Shown: piece after piece, positions 15,865-24,881 of the stretch | Numbering within the stretch: the stretch's first letter is position 1 | Layout of the letters: each line of letters opens with the position of its first letter | NCBI RefSeq assembly: GCF_008042145.1 | Contig: NZ_RDBH01000129.1 | Span: 1,550,134-1,601,628 of the forward strand | Length of the DNA: 51,495 bases | Direction: 5' to 3' | From: Streptomyces sp. adm13(2018) | GTDB lineage: Bacteria > Actinomycetota > Actinomycetes > Streptomycetales > Streptomycetaceae | The notes under the pieces: generated by a model | Seen by the model: the letters and a program-made list of their open reading frames with translations, nothing else | Told to the model about the DNA's origin: nothing | Database searches by the model: none | Position numbers and translations under genes: made by a program

Positions 15865-18800
15865 ATGGCCTCGTTGCCGACCCCTTCCGCAGACAGCCGG
15901 AACCGCGCCGCAGCCCTCCGCGAGGCACTCGCCAGCCGAGTCGTCGTCGCCGACGGCGCCATGGGCACCATGCTCCAGGCACAGGACCCCAGCCTCGAGG
16001 ACTTCGAGAACCTCGAAGGCTGCAACGAGATCCTGAACCTCACCAGGCCCGACATCGTCCGCTCGGTCCACCAGGAGTACTTCGCCGTCGGCGTCGACTG
16101 CGTCGAGACCAACACCTTCGGCGCCAACCACGCCGCCCTGGCCGAGTACGACATCCCCGAGCGCGTCCACGAGCTCTCCGAGGCCGGCGCCCGCATCGCC
16201 CGCGAGGTCGCCGACGAGTTCACCGCCTCCACCGGGCGCCAGCGCTGGGTCCTCGGCTCCATCGGCCCCGGAACCAAGCTCCCCACCCTCGGCCACGCCC
16301 CCTACACCCTGCTGCGCGACGCCTACCAGCAGAACGCCGAGGGCCTCCTCGCCGGCGGCTCCGACGCCCTGCTCGTCGAGACCACCCAGGACCTCCTCCA
16401 GACCAAGGCGTCCGTCATCGGCGCCCGCCGCGCCCTCGAAGCCCTCGGCGCCGACGTGCCGCTCATCGTCTCCGTCACCGTCGAGACCACCGGCACCATG
16501 CTCCTCGGCTCCGAGATCGGGGCCGCGCTGACGGCCCTGGAGCCGCTCGGCATCGACATGATCGGTCTGAACTGCGCCACCGGCCCCGCCGAGATGAGCG
16601 AGCACCTCCGCTACCTCGCCCGCCACTCGCGTATCCCGCTCTCCGTCATGCCCAACGCCGGCCTGCCCGTCCTCACCTCGGACGGCGCCCACTACCCGCT
16701 CAGCCCCGCCGAGCTCGCCGACGCCCAGGAGACCTTCGTCCGCGAGTACGGCCTCTCCCTGATCGGCGGCTGCTGCGGCACGACCCCCGAGCACCTCCGC
16801 CAGGTCGTCGAGCGCGTCCGCGACCTCACCCCCGGCACGCGCGACCCGCGCCCCGAGCCGGGCGCCGCCTCGCTCTACCAGACCGTGCCGTTCCGCCAGG
16901 ACACCGCGTACATGGCGATCGGCGAGCGCACCAACGCCAACGGCTCCAAGAAGTTCCGCGAGGCCATGCTGGAGGCCCGCTGGGACGACTGCGTCGAGAT
17001 GGCCCGCGACCAGATCCGCGAGGGCGCGCACATGCTCGACCTCTGCGTCGACTACGTGGGCCGCGACGGCGTCGCCGACATGGAGGAGCTCGCCGGCCGC
17101 TTCGCCACCGCCTCCACCCTGCCGATCGTCCTCGACTCCACCGAGGTGGAGGTGATCCGGGCCGGTCTGGAGAAGCTCGGCGGCCGCGCCGTGATCAACT
17201 CCGTCAACTACGAGGACGGCGACGGCCCCGACTCCCGCTTCGCCAAGGTCACCCGGCTGGCCCAGGAGCACGGCGCCGCGCTCATCGCCCTCACCATCGA
17301 CGAGGAGGGCCAGGCCCGTAGCGTCGAGCACAAGGTCGCCATCGCCGAGCGGCTCATCGACGACCTCACGGGCAACTGGGGCATCCACGAGTCGGACATC
17401 CTCATCGACACCCTGACCTTCACCATCTGTACCGGTCAGGAGGAGTCCCGCAAGGACGGGATCGCCACCATCGAGGCGATCCGCGAGCTGAAGCGCCGCC
17501 ACCCGGACGTGCAGACCACCCTGGGCCTGTCCAACATCTCCTTCGGCCTGAACCCGGCCGCGCGCATCCTGCTCAACTCGGTCTTCCTCGACGAGTGCGT
17601 CAAGGCCGGCCTGGACTCGGCGATCGTGCACGCCTCCAAGATCCTGCCGATCGCCCGGTTCGACGCCGAGCAGGTCGAGACCGCCCTCGACCTGATCTAC
17701 GACCGCCGCCGCCCCCAGCAGGGCGACGAACCCGCCTACGACCCGCTCCAGAAGCTGATGGCCCTCTTCGAGGGCGTCAACACCAAGTCGCTCAAGGCCG
17801 GCAAGACCGAGGAGCTCCTCGCCCTGCCGCTGGACGAGCGCCTGAAGCGGCGGATCATCGACGGCGAGAAGAACGGCCTGGAGGCGGACCTCGACGAGGC
17901 ACTGACCGTCCGGCCGGCCCTGGAGATCGTCAACGAGATCCTGCTCGACGGCATGAAGACCGTCGGCGAGCTGTTCGGTTCCGGTCAGATGCAGCTGCCG
18001 TTCGTGCTCCAGTCCGCCGAGGTCATGAAGACCGCGGTGGCCCATCTGGAGCCGCACATGGAGAAGTCGGACGCGGACGGCAAGGGCACGATCGTCCTGG
18101 CCACCGTCCGCGGCGACGTGCACGACATCGGCAAGAACCTCGTCGACATCATCCTGTCCAACAACGGCTACAACGTCGTCAACATCGGCATCAAGCAGCC
18201 GGTCTCCGCGATCCTGGAGGCCGCCGAGGAGCACTCCGCCGACGTCATCGGCATGTCCGGCCTCCTGGTGAAGTCCACCGTGATCATGAAGGAGAACCTG
18301 GAGGAGCTCAACCAGCGCGAGCTGGCCGCCAAGTACCCCGTGATCCTCGGCGGCGCCGCCCTCACCCGCGCCTACGTCGAGCAGGACCTCCACGAGATCT
18401 ACCAGGGCGAGGTCCGCTACGCCCGCGACGCCTTCGAGGGCCTGCGCCTCATGGACGCCCTCGTCGCCGTCAAGCGCGGCGTCCCCGGCGCCAAGCTCCC
18501 CGAGCTCAAGCAGCGCCGCGTCGCCAAGCGGGACACTCCCGTCGTCCAGGTGGAGGAGCCGGAGGAGCCCGGCGGCCGCTCCGACGTCGCCGTCGACAAC
18601 CCCGTCCCCACCCCGCCGTTCTGGGGCACCCGCGTCGTCAAGGGCATCCCGCTCAAGGACTACGCCTCCTGGCTCGACGAGGGCGCGCTCTTCAAGGGGC
18701 AGTGGGGCCTCAAGCAGGCCCGCGCCGGCGGCGCCACGTACGAGGAGCTCGTCGAGAGCGAGGGCCGCCCGCGGCTGCGCGGCCTGCTCGACCGGCTGCA

Positions 18801-19395
18801 CACCGAGAACCTGCTGGAGGCGGCCGTGGTCTACGGCTACTTCCCCTGCGTCTCCAAGGGCGACGACCTGATCATCCTGGACGACGACGGCAACGAGCGG
18901 ACCCGCTTCACCTTCCCCCGCCAGCGCCGCGGCCGCCGCCTCTGCCTCGCGGACTTCTTCCGCCCCGAGGAGTCCGGCGAGACCGACGTGGTCGGCCTCC
19001 AGGTCGTCACCGTCGGCTCGAAGATCGGCGAGGCCACCGCCAAGCTGTTCGCGTCCGACTCCTACCGCGAGTACCTGGAGCTGCACGGGCTCTCCGTCCA
19101 GCTGGCCGAGGCCATGGCCGAGTACTGGCACGCCCGCGTCCGCGCCGAGCTCGGCTTCGGCGGCGAGGACCCCGCCGCGGTCGAGGACATGTTCGACCTC
19201 AAGTACCGCGGCGCGCGCTTCTCCCTCGGCTACGGCGCCTGCCCCGACCTGGAGGACCGCGCGAAGATCGCGGAGCTGCTGCGTCCGGAGCGGATCGGCG
19301 TCCACCTCTCCGAGGAGTTCCAGCTCCACCCCGAGCAGTCCACCGACGCCATCGTGATCCACCACCCGGAGGCGAAGTACTTCAACGCTCGGTGA
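15865..19395 (+). CDS. metH: Cobalamin-dependent methionine synthase
   Basis: The 1176-residue modular enzyme transfers the methyl group of 5-methyltetrahydrofolate to homocysteine through cobalamin. Domain order is: homocysteine-binding zinc domain (about 15-320, with LNCATGP and the Cys pair GGCCGTTP near 301-308); pterin-binding domain (about 335-610, ERTNANGSKKFREAM, INSVNYEDGDG); cobalamin cap and binding domain (about 640-890, with the cobalt-ligating DVHDIGKN starting at 751); and C-terminal AdoMet activation domain (to about 1176). Length and order are normal. ATG 15865 follows AGGGAG. It is divergent from gylR and followed by a HAD phosphatase. Confidence 0.97.
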   Translation: MASLPTPSADSRNRAAALREALASRVVVADGAMGTMLQAQDPSLEDFENLEGCNEILNLTRPDIVRSVHQEYFAVGVDCVETNTFGANHAALAEYDIPERVHELSEAGARIAREVADEFTASTGRQRWVLGSIGPGTKLPTLGHAPYTLLRDAYQQNAEGLLAGGSDALLVETTQDLLQTKASVIGARRALEALGADVPLIVSVTVETTGTMLLGSEIGAALTALEPLGIDMIGLNCATGPAEMSEHLRYLARHSRIPLSVMPNAGLPVLTSDGAHYPLSPAELADAQETFVREYGLSLIGGCCGTTPEHLRQVVERVRDLTPGTRDPRPEPGAASLYQTVPFRQDTAYMAIGERTNANGSKKFREAMLEARWDDCVEMARDQIREGAHMLDLCVDYVGRDGVADMEELAGRFATASTLPIVLDSTEVEVIRAGLEKLGGRAVINSVNYEDGDGPDSRFAKVTRLAQEHGAALIALTIDEEGQARSVEHKVAIAERLIDDLTGNWGIHESDILIDTLTFTICTGQEESRKDGIATIEAIRELKRRHPDVQTTLGLSNISFGLNPAARILLNSVFLDECVKAGLDSAIVHASKILPIARFDAEQVETALDLIYDRRRPQQGDEPAYDPLQKLMALFEGVNTKSLKAGKTEELLALPLDERLKRRIIDGEKNGLEADLDEALTVRPALEIVNEILLDGMKTVGELFGSGQMQLPFVLQSAEVMKTAVAHLEPHMEKSDADGKGTIVLATVRGDVHDIGKNLVDIILSNNGYNVVNIGIKQPVSAILEAAEEHSADVIGMSGLLVKSTVIMKENLEELNQRELAAKYPVILGGAALTRAYVEQDLHEIYQGEVRYARDAFEGLRLMDALVAVKRGVPGAKLPELKQRRVAKRDTPVVQVEEPEEPGGRSDVAVDNPVPTPPFWGTRVVKGIPLKDYASWLDEGALFKGQWGLKQARAGGATYEELVESEGRPRLRGLLDRLHTENLLEAAVVYGYFPCVSKGDDLIILDDDGNERTRFTFPRQRRGRRLCLADFFRPEESGETDVVGLQVVTVGSKIGEATAKLFASDSYREYLELHGLSVQLAEAMAEYWHARVRAELGFGGEDPAAVEDMFDLKYRGARFSLGYGACPDLEDRAKIAELLRPERIGVHLSEEFQLHPEQSTDAIVIHHPEAKYFNAR

Positions 19396-19464
19396 CCGGG
19401 CCGGACCCCGTCCGCAAATCCGCGCTCTTTCGGTGATCCGGACGTACACTTGTCGGTCCAGTGC

Positions 19465-19504
19465 AGGCCGGTCCTCCTCCCCGTACGGGGTCGAGGGCCG
19501 GCCT
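19465..19504. terminator. Hairpin between metH and the HAD gene
   Basis: AGGCCGG-T-CCTC pairs with GAGG-G-CCGGCCT, and the loop contains the palindrome CCCCGTACGGGG. TTCTCGT follows. It could terminate metH or attenuate the next gene. Confidence 0.6.
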
Positions 19505-19531
19505 TCTCGTCCCTCCATGGAGGTGTGCCGG

Positions 19532-20230
19532 ATGACCAGTACGGTCCCCGCGTCCCTGATCCGTACGAACGGAAGCTCCGCCCTCCAGGCGGTCTTCCTC
19601 GACATGGACGGGACCCTCGTCGACACGGAGGGCTTCTGGTGGGACGCGGAGGTCGAGGCCTTCGCCGACCTCGGACACCGGCTGGACGAGGCATGGCGGG
19701 ACGTCGTCGTCGGCGGCCCCATGACGCGCAGCGCGGGCTACCTCATCGAGTCCACCGGCGCCGACATCACCCTCGCCGAGCTGACCGTCCTGCTGAACGA
19801 GAAGTTCGAGCAGCGCATCGCGCGCGGCGTGCCCCTCATGCCCGGCGCCGACCGGCTGCTCGCCGAGCTGGCCCGGCACTCCATCCCGACCGCGCTGGTC
19901 TCCGCCTCGCACCGGCGGATCATCGACCGGGTCCTCCACTCCCTGGGCCCCGAGCGCTTCGCCCTCACCGTCGCCGGCGACGAGGTCGTCCGCACCAAGC
20001 CGCACCCGGATCCCTATCTGGCGGCCGCGAGAGGCGTCGGGGCCGATCCCGCGCTGTGCGCCGTCGTCGAGGACACCGCGACGGGTGTGGCGGCCGCCGA
20101 GGCGGCCGGCTGCCGGGTCGTCGCCGTCCCCTCGGTCGCCCCCATCGCGCCCTCCCCGGGCCGGGTCGTGGTGCGCTCCCTCGAAGAGGTCGACGTGCCC
20201 TTCCTCCGCACATTGATCACCGGAATCTGA
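19532..20230 (+). CDS. HAD-family phosphatase/phosphoglucomutase-like hydrolase
   Basis: The 232-residue HAD protein carries motif I DMDGTLVDTE (nucleophile and acid Asp), motif II Ser in ALVSASHRR, a motif III Lys (RTKPHPDPYLAAA) and motif IV acidic residues (VVEDTATGVAAAEAAG). The helical cap between motifs I and II places it with beta-phosphoglucomutase-like phosphatases. The substrate is unknown. ATG 19532 is chosen because GGAGGTG (19519-19525) has correct spacing; an ATG 15 nt earlier would overlap it. It lies 136 nt after metH in the same direction, beyond a hairpin. Confidence 0.9.
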   Translation: MTSTVPASLIRTNGSSALQAVFLDMDGTLVDTEGFWWDAEVEAFADLGHRLDEAWRDVVVGGPMTRSAGYLIESTGADITLAELTVLLNEKFEQRIARGVPLMPGADRLLAELARHSIPTALVSASHRRIIDRVLHSLGPERFALTVAGDEVVRTKPHPDPYLAAARGVGADPALCAVVEDTATGVAAAEAAGCRVVAVPSVAPIAPSPGRVVVRSLEEVDVPFLRTLITGI

Positions 20231-20752
20231 GCTCTCTCTGAGCTTTCCCGGGCGGAATGGCATTTCGCCCGGGGAGACACCTCCGGGGTGCACCCCCGGG
20301 ACACCCGTGGTGCACCCGGGGAACGCCCCGGCAAAACGATCAGGCCATTCGCCGAAAAGGCCCCCGCGTGACCTTGCTCACGCAGAGTGCCGGACGGCGG
20401 GTGGCCTTGCTGCGTCCCGGGTCCGATTGGGGAGGGTTTCGGCGCCCCCATGTGTCCTGGTTCGATCGGTGCCGTCCGCATCATCCGACGCATGACTATC
20501 GAAGCGACCGCATTCATGATCACTGTGCGATTACCCCCACGGCTGCCCGTGGTCAGGCAATAGGGACCCCGCCCACTAATCTTTCGCGAGTACTTCGCCG
20601 CATATCCCGCGTGCCCCGGCGCACACCCAAGTCGCCGTGAACACAGGACCGATCGCAACACCCGGCCCGATCGCTCCCGCCCCGACCGGGCGGCCGGCGG
20701 CGGAGTTCCACTGACCGCTGTATCCCAGTGCCGGATGAGGAGATCGTCCCTG
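20231..20752. other. 522-bp non-coding region upstream of the solute-binding protein genes
   Basis: The region begins with a terminator (20247-20273). A G/C-rich block follows with the palindrome GGGGTGCACCCC near 20285 and a second GGTGCACC about 25 bp later. A small hairpin CCACGG-CTGC-CCGTGG lies at 20537-20552. A 23-codon ORF (20492-20563) containing a TTA codon is open but has no ribosome-binding site. No convincing promoter or known RNA is identified. Base composition is less G/C-biased than the flanking genes around 20480-20600, as expected for regulatory DNA. Confidence 0.6.
20247..20273. terminator. Terminator after the HAD gene
   Basis: A perfect 8-bp stem CCCGGGCG/CGCCCGGG extends inward through AAT/ATT after a G-T mismatch. 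Confidence 0.75.
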
Positions 20753-22342
20753 ATGAACCGCAAGACCCTGGTGCTGCCGGCCGTGGCCGGACTGCTCGCC
20801 CCCCTGCTCGCCGCCTGCGGCGGTGCCGAGAAGGGCGGAGCGATCGTCGTCGGCACCACGGACCAGTTCATCGCCACCGCGGACGCCCCCGCGCCGCTGG
20901 ACCCCGCCTTCGCCTACGACACCGGCGCGTGGAACATCCTGCGGCAGACCGTCCAGACCCTGATGCACGTGCCCCGCGACAGCGGCGAGCCCGTCCCCGA
21001 GGCGGCCCAGACCTGCGGTTTCTCCGACAAGGCCAGCGAGAGCTACCGCTGCAAGCTCCGCGCCGGACTCACCTTCGCCGACGGCACCCCGATCACCGCC
21101 GAGGACGTCAAGTTCTCCATCGGGCGCGTCCTGAAGATCAAGTCGGACAACGGCACCGCCGCCCTCCTCTCGAACATCGACACCATCGAGACCAAGGGCG
21201 CCGACGAGGTCGTCTTCCACCTGAAGACCCCGGACGCCACCTTCCCGTACAAGCTCTCCACCCCGGTCGCCGGCATCCTCAGCAAGGACAAGTACGAGGC
21301 CGGCAAGCTCCGCGACGGCTTCGACGTCGACGGCTCGGGCCCGTACACCATGAAGGCCGAGCTGGACGGCGACAGGGCCACCCGCTTCGTCTTCACCAAG
21401 AACCCCGCCTACAAGGGCGACATCACCCTCCGCAACGACCAGGTCGAACTGCGCGCCTACGCCGACGCCGGCACCATGGGCCGGGCCCTGGAGAGCGACG
21501 ACATCGACATGATGGCCCGCTCCCTGTCCCGCAAGCAGGTCAAGGACCTCACCGAGACGCCCAAGGACGGCATCGAGGTCGTCGAGGTCCCCGGCCTGGA
21601 GATCCGCTACCTCGGCTTCAACACCAAGGCCCCCGCCGTCCAGGAGAAGGCCGTCCGCCAGGCCATGGCCGCCGTCGTCGACCGCGGCGCCCTCGTCAAC
21701 CGGGTCTACGGCACCACCGCCGAGCCGCTCTACTCGCTGATCCCCTCCAGCATCACCGGCCACGCCACCCCCTTCTTCGACACCTACGGCGAGCCCGACC
21801 AGGACCGCGCCGCCAAGCTCCTCAAGGACGCCGGCGTCAAGACCCCGGTCAAGCTGACCCTGAACTACACCACCGACCACTACGGCGCCGAGACCGCCGA
21901 GGAGTTCGACGCCCTCAAGAAGCAGCTCGTCGGCAGCGAGCTCTTCGACGTCACCCTCGAGGGCGCCGAGTGGTCGACCTTCCGCACCGCCCAGAAGCGC
22001 GGCGACTACGCCGTCTACGGACTCGGCTGGTTCCCGGACTATCCGGACCCGGACAACTACATCGCGCCGTTCCTCGACAGCGACAACTTCCTCAACACGC
22101 CGTACGTCAACAAGGTCGTCCGCGACCAGCTCATCCCGAGCTCGCGCCGCCAGGCCGACCGCACCGCCGCGGGCCCCGTCTTCAACAAGATCCAGAAGAT
22201 CGTCGCCGAGGACGTCCCCGTGCTGCCCCTCTGGCAGGGCAAGCAGTACGTCGCCGCCCGCGACGACCTCAACGGAGTCGAGTACGCGCTCAACACGTCC
22301 TCCGACCTCCTGCTCTGGGAACTGGGCCGCGGCACCGCCTGA
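20753..22342 (+). CDS. ABC-transporter family 5 substrate-binding lipoprotein (first copy)
   Basis: The 529-residue extracellular peptide/nickel-type (DppA/OppA, family 5) solute-binding protein has a lipoprotein signal peptide, LLAPLLAACGG, with lipobox Cys22. The mature part shows RAGLTFADGTPITAEDVKFSIGRVL and FNTKAPAVQEKAVRQAMAAVVDR, both typical of the family, and ends near LPLWQGKQYVAARDDL. ATG 20753 is chosen with GAGGAG upstream (20737-20742); an ATG at 20735 would overlap the ribosome-binding site. A paralogous gene follows after 139 nt. No permease or ATPase gene is nearby, so transport partners must be elsewhere. The ligand is probably a peptide but is not predictable. Confidence 0.92.
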   Translation: MNRKTLVLPAVAGLLAPLLAACGGAEKGGAIVVGTTDQFIATADAPAPLDPAFAYDTGAWNILRQTVQTLMHVPRDSGEPVPEAAQTCGFSDKASESYRCKLRAGLTFADGTPITAEDVKFSIGRVLKIKSDNGTAALLSNIDTIETKGADEVVFHLKTPDATFPYKLSTPVAGILSKDKYEAGKLRDGFDVDGSGPYTMKAELDGDRATRFVFTKNPAYKGDITLRNDQVELRAYADAGTMGRALESDDIDMMARSLSRKQVKDLTETPKDGIEVVEVPGLEIRYLGFNTKAPAVQEKAVRQAMAAVVDRGALVNRVYGTTAEPLYSLIPSSITGHATPFFDTYGEPDQDRAAKLLKDAGVKTPVKLTLNYTTDHYGAETAEEFDALKKQLVGSELFDVTLEGAEWSTFRTAQKRGDYAVYGLGWFPDYPDPDNYIAPFLDSDNFLNTPYVNKVVRDQLIPSSRRQADRTAAGPVFNKIQKIVAEDVPVLPLWQGKQYVAARDDLNGVEYALNTSSDLLLWELGRGTA

Positions 22343-22379
22343 CGGCCCCCTCGGACCAGCCCCTTCGCGGTACCCCCCC

Positions 22380-22404
22380 GGGGCCTGCCCGCCGGACAGG
22401 CCCC
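22380..22404. terminator. Hairpin between the two solute-binding protein genes
   Basis: A perfect 8-bp stem GGGGCCTG/CAGGCCCC with a 9-nt loop lies 38 nt after the first gene. It could lower read-through into the second copy. Confidence 0.55.
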
Positions 22405-22481
22405 ACCCGTCGACTGGATCGGTTACACCGGCCGCGCACCCGCGCGCGACCGGCCTGACAAGAGATCACGAGGCACGTTCT

Positions 22482-24062
22482 GTGAAGACGCACAACAAGT
22501 GGCTGACGGCCCCCCTCGCCGCCGGTCTGTCCGCCGCGCTCCTCAGCGGCTGCGGCACCGAGCAGGGCGGCCCGGGCGCCTCCGGCGGCGGCGTACGCGT
22601 CGGCATGTCCGACGAGATCCACACCACCGACCCGGCCGCCGGCTACGACCCCGGCTCCTGGCTGCTGTTCAACAACGTCTTCCAGTCCCTCATGGCCTTC
22701 CCCAAGGGCGGCTCCGAGCCCGAGCCCGAAGCCGCCGACAAGTGCGGCTTCGACACCGGCAGCACCGTCTACCGCTGCACCCTCCGCGACGGCCTCACCT
22801 TCTCCAACGGCAACAAGCTCACCTCGGAGGACGTCAAGTTCTCCTTCGAGCGCGCCCTCCGGATCGCCGACCCCTCGGGCCCCGCCCCGCTGCTCTCCAC
22901 CCTCAAGAGCATCGAGACCCCCGACGAGAAGACCGTCGTCTTCCGCCTCAAGGTCCCCGACGCCACCTTCCCCAGCAAGATCGCCTCCGGCGCCGGCTCC
23001 ATCGTCGACCACCGCGAGTACCCCGCCGACGCCCTGCGCACCGACGGCAAGGCCACCGGCTCCGGCCCCTACAAGCTGGACTCCTTCAGCACCACCGAGG
23101 CCACCTTCTCCGCCAACCCCGGCTACCGGGGCACCGCCGAGCGCAAGAGCGACGCCCTCACCCTCAAGCTCTACGGCGGCGACCGCTCCGCCCTCGCCAA
23201 GGCCCTCACCGACGGGGACATAGACGTCGCCTACCGAGGCCTCTCCGCCGAGGACATCTCCGCCCTGGAGACCTCCGAGACCACGGACGACAAGGGCATC
23301 GAGATCGTCCAGGGCAGCAGCGCCGAGGTCCAGCACCTCGTCTTCAACATGAAGGACCCGGTCGCCGGCAAGCTCGGCGTCCGCAAGGCCATCGCCCACC
23401 TCGTCAACCGCGAGGCCCTCGTCGAGGACATCTACAAGTCGACGGCCACCCCGCTGTACTCGATCGTCCCCGCCGGCATCGCCGGCCACAACACCGCCTT
23501 CTACGACACCTACGGCGCCCCCGACCCGGCCAAGGCCAAGAAGGCCCTGCGCGCCGCCGGCATCACCGAGAAGGTCAAGCTCACCCTCTGGTCCACGCCC
23601 AGCCGCTACGGCCCCTCCACCGACGAGGAGCTCAAGGCGATCGCCGGCCAGCTCAACGCCAGCGGCCTCTTCGACGCCGACGTCAAGTCCGTCGCCTTCG
23701 AGCAGTACGAGAAGGACATCGCCGCCGGCAAGTACGGCGTCTACGTCAAGGGCTGGGTCCCCGACTACCCCGACGCCGACAACTTCACCACCCCCTTCTT
23801 CGGCGAGGGCAACGTCCTCGGCAACCACTACGAGAACGCCACCATCACCGGCAGCCTCCTCCCCAAGACCGCCGCCGCCGCGGACCGCTCCGCCACCGCC
23901 GACGAGTACGGCAGGCTCCAGGACCTCGTCGCCGAGCAGCTGCCCCTCCTGCCCCTCTGGCAGGGCAAGCAGTACGCCGTCGCCCGCCAGGACGTCACCG
24001 GCCTCGAATGGACCCTCGACGCCTCGACGGTCTTCCGCTTCTGGGAGATCCGCAAGGGCTGA
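22482..24062 (+). CDS. ABC-transporter family 5 substrate-binding lipoprotein (second copy)
   Basis: The 526-residue protein is a paralogue of the upstream gene; they share EDVKFSFERALRI, PDYPDADNF, LPLWQGKQYAVAR and other blocks. The signal peptide has the lipobox LLSGC with Cys24. The start is GTG 22482 with GAGG 8 nt upstream. The tandem arrangement suggests duplication followed by ligand divergence. No permease or ATPase gene accompanies it. It is convergent with a response-regulator gene across a strong terminator. Confidence 0.92.
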   Translation: MKTHNKWLTAPLAAGLSAALLSGCGTEQGGPGASGGGVRVGMSDEIHTTDPAAGYDPGSWLLFNNVFQSLMAFPKGGSEPEPEAADKCGFDTGSTVYRCTLRDGLTFSNGNKLTSEDVKFSFERALRIADPSGPAPLLSTLKSIETPDEKTVVFRLKVPDATFPSKIASGAGSIVDHREYPADALRTDGKATGSGPYKLDSFSTTEATFSANPGYRGTAERKSDALTLKLYGGDRSALAKALTDGDIDVAYRGLSAEDISALETSETTDDKGIEIVQGSSAEVQHLVFNMKDPVAGKLGVRKAIAHLVNREALVEDIYKSTATPLYSIVPAGIAGHNTAFYDTYGAPDPAKAKKALRAAGITEKVKLTLWSTPSRYGPSTDEELKAIAGQLNASGLFDADVKSVAFEQYEKDIAAGKYGVYVKGWVPDYPDADNFTTPFFGEGNVLGNHYENATITGSLLPKTAAAADRSATADEYGRLQDLVAEQLPLLPLWQGKQYAVARQDVTGLEWTLDASTVFRFWEIRKG

Positions 24063-24080
24063 CCCGCCCGCAGACGACGA

Positions 24081-24117
24081 GAGGGGCCCGGCGCGCACCC
24101 CGCGCACCGGGCCCCTC
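24081..24117. terminator. Bidirectional terminator
   Basis: A perfect 11-bp stem GAGGGGCCCGG/CCGGGCCCCTC lies between the second solute-binding protein gene and the convergent response regulator. Confidence 0.85.
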
Positions 24118-24161
24118 CCCGTTCACCGCCGGGACGACCACCCGGTCGCCCCCGGCCGGAC

Positions 24162-24839
24162 CTACTGCCCGTTGGCCCCTGGCCGCACCAGACCGCTCTC
24201 GTACGCGTACACCGCGGCCTGCACCCGGTCCCGCAGCCCCAGCTTCGTCAGCACATGCCCCACGTGCGTCTTCACCGTCGTCTCGCTGACGAACAGATCC
24301 GCCGCGATCTCCGCGTTCGACAGGCCCCGCGCCACCAGCTTCAGCACCTCGACCTCACGGTCCGTCAGCGTGGTCAGCGTGTCCGGCATCTGCTCCTCGC
24401 CCGTCGGCAGGTGCGCCGAGTACTTGTCGAGCAGCCGGCGGGTGATCGACGGCGCCAGCATCGCCTCACCGGCCGCCACCACCCGGATCGCCTGCACCAG
24501 CTCGTTCGCCGGGGCGTCCTTCAGCAGGAAGCCGCTCGCCCCCGCCCGCAGCGCCTCCACCACGTACTCGTCGAGGTCGAAGGTCGTCAGCACCAGCACC
24601 TTCGCCGGACCGTCCCGGCCCGGACCCGTGATCTGCCGGGTCGCCTCCACCCCGTCCATCCGCGGCATCCGGATGTCCATCAGCACCACGTCCGGCTGCA
24701 GCGCCCGCACCTGGTCCTGCGCCTGGAGACCGTCCCCGGCCTCACCCACCACCGCGATGTCCTGCTCCGCCTCCAGAATCATCCGGAAGCCGGTGCGCAG
24801 CAGCGGCTGATCGTCGACCAACAGGACGCGGATCGTCAC
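24162..24839 (-). CDS. NarL/FixJ-family response regulator (orphan)
   Basis: The 225-residue protein has a receiver domain with acidic pair Asp9/Asp10 (LLVDDQPLLR), phosphoacceptor Asp55 (VVLMDIRMPRMDG), Thr of LTTFDLDEY and Lys of FLLKDAP. A LuxR-type helix-turn-helix follows (LTDREVEVLKLVARGLSNAEIAADLFVSETTVKTH). The phosphorylation site is intact, yet no histidine kinase gene lies nearby. GTG 24839 has GAAGGAG 5-6 nt upstream. It starts 42 nt after the RecB-like nuclease gene on the same strand, so the two may be co-transcribed. Targets are unknown. Confidence 0.93.
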   Translation of the reverse strand: MTIRVLLVDDQPLLRTGFRMILEAEQDIAVVGEAGDGLQAQDQVRALQPDVVLMDIRMPRMDGVEATRQITGPGRDGPAKVLVLTTFDLDEYVVEALRAGASGFLLKDAPANELVQAIRVVAAGEAMLAPSITRRLLDKYSAHLPTGEEQMPDTLTTLTDREVEVLKLVARGLSNAEIAADLFVSETTVKTHVGHVLTKLGLRDRVQAAVYAYESGLVRPGANGQ

Positions 24840-24881
24840 AGGGGCTCCTTCACGGTGCCGAACTCACGAGGGGGACCGGCG

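Noticed and set aside
20492-20563. 23-codon leader peptide with a TTA codon upstream of the solute-binding protein gene
   Set aside because: It has no ribosome-binding site, sequence feature or homology to support translation; chance ORFs of this size are common.
20735-20752. Start of the first solute-binding protein at ATG 20735
   Set aside because: It would overlap the GAGGAG ribosome-binding site. ATG 20753 gives a standard lipoprotein signal peptide.
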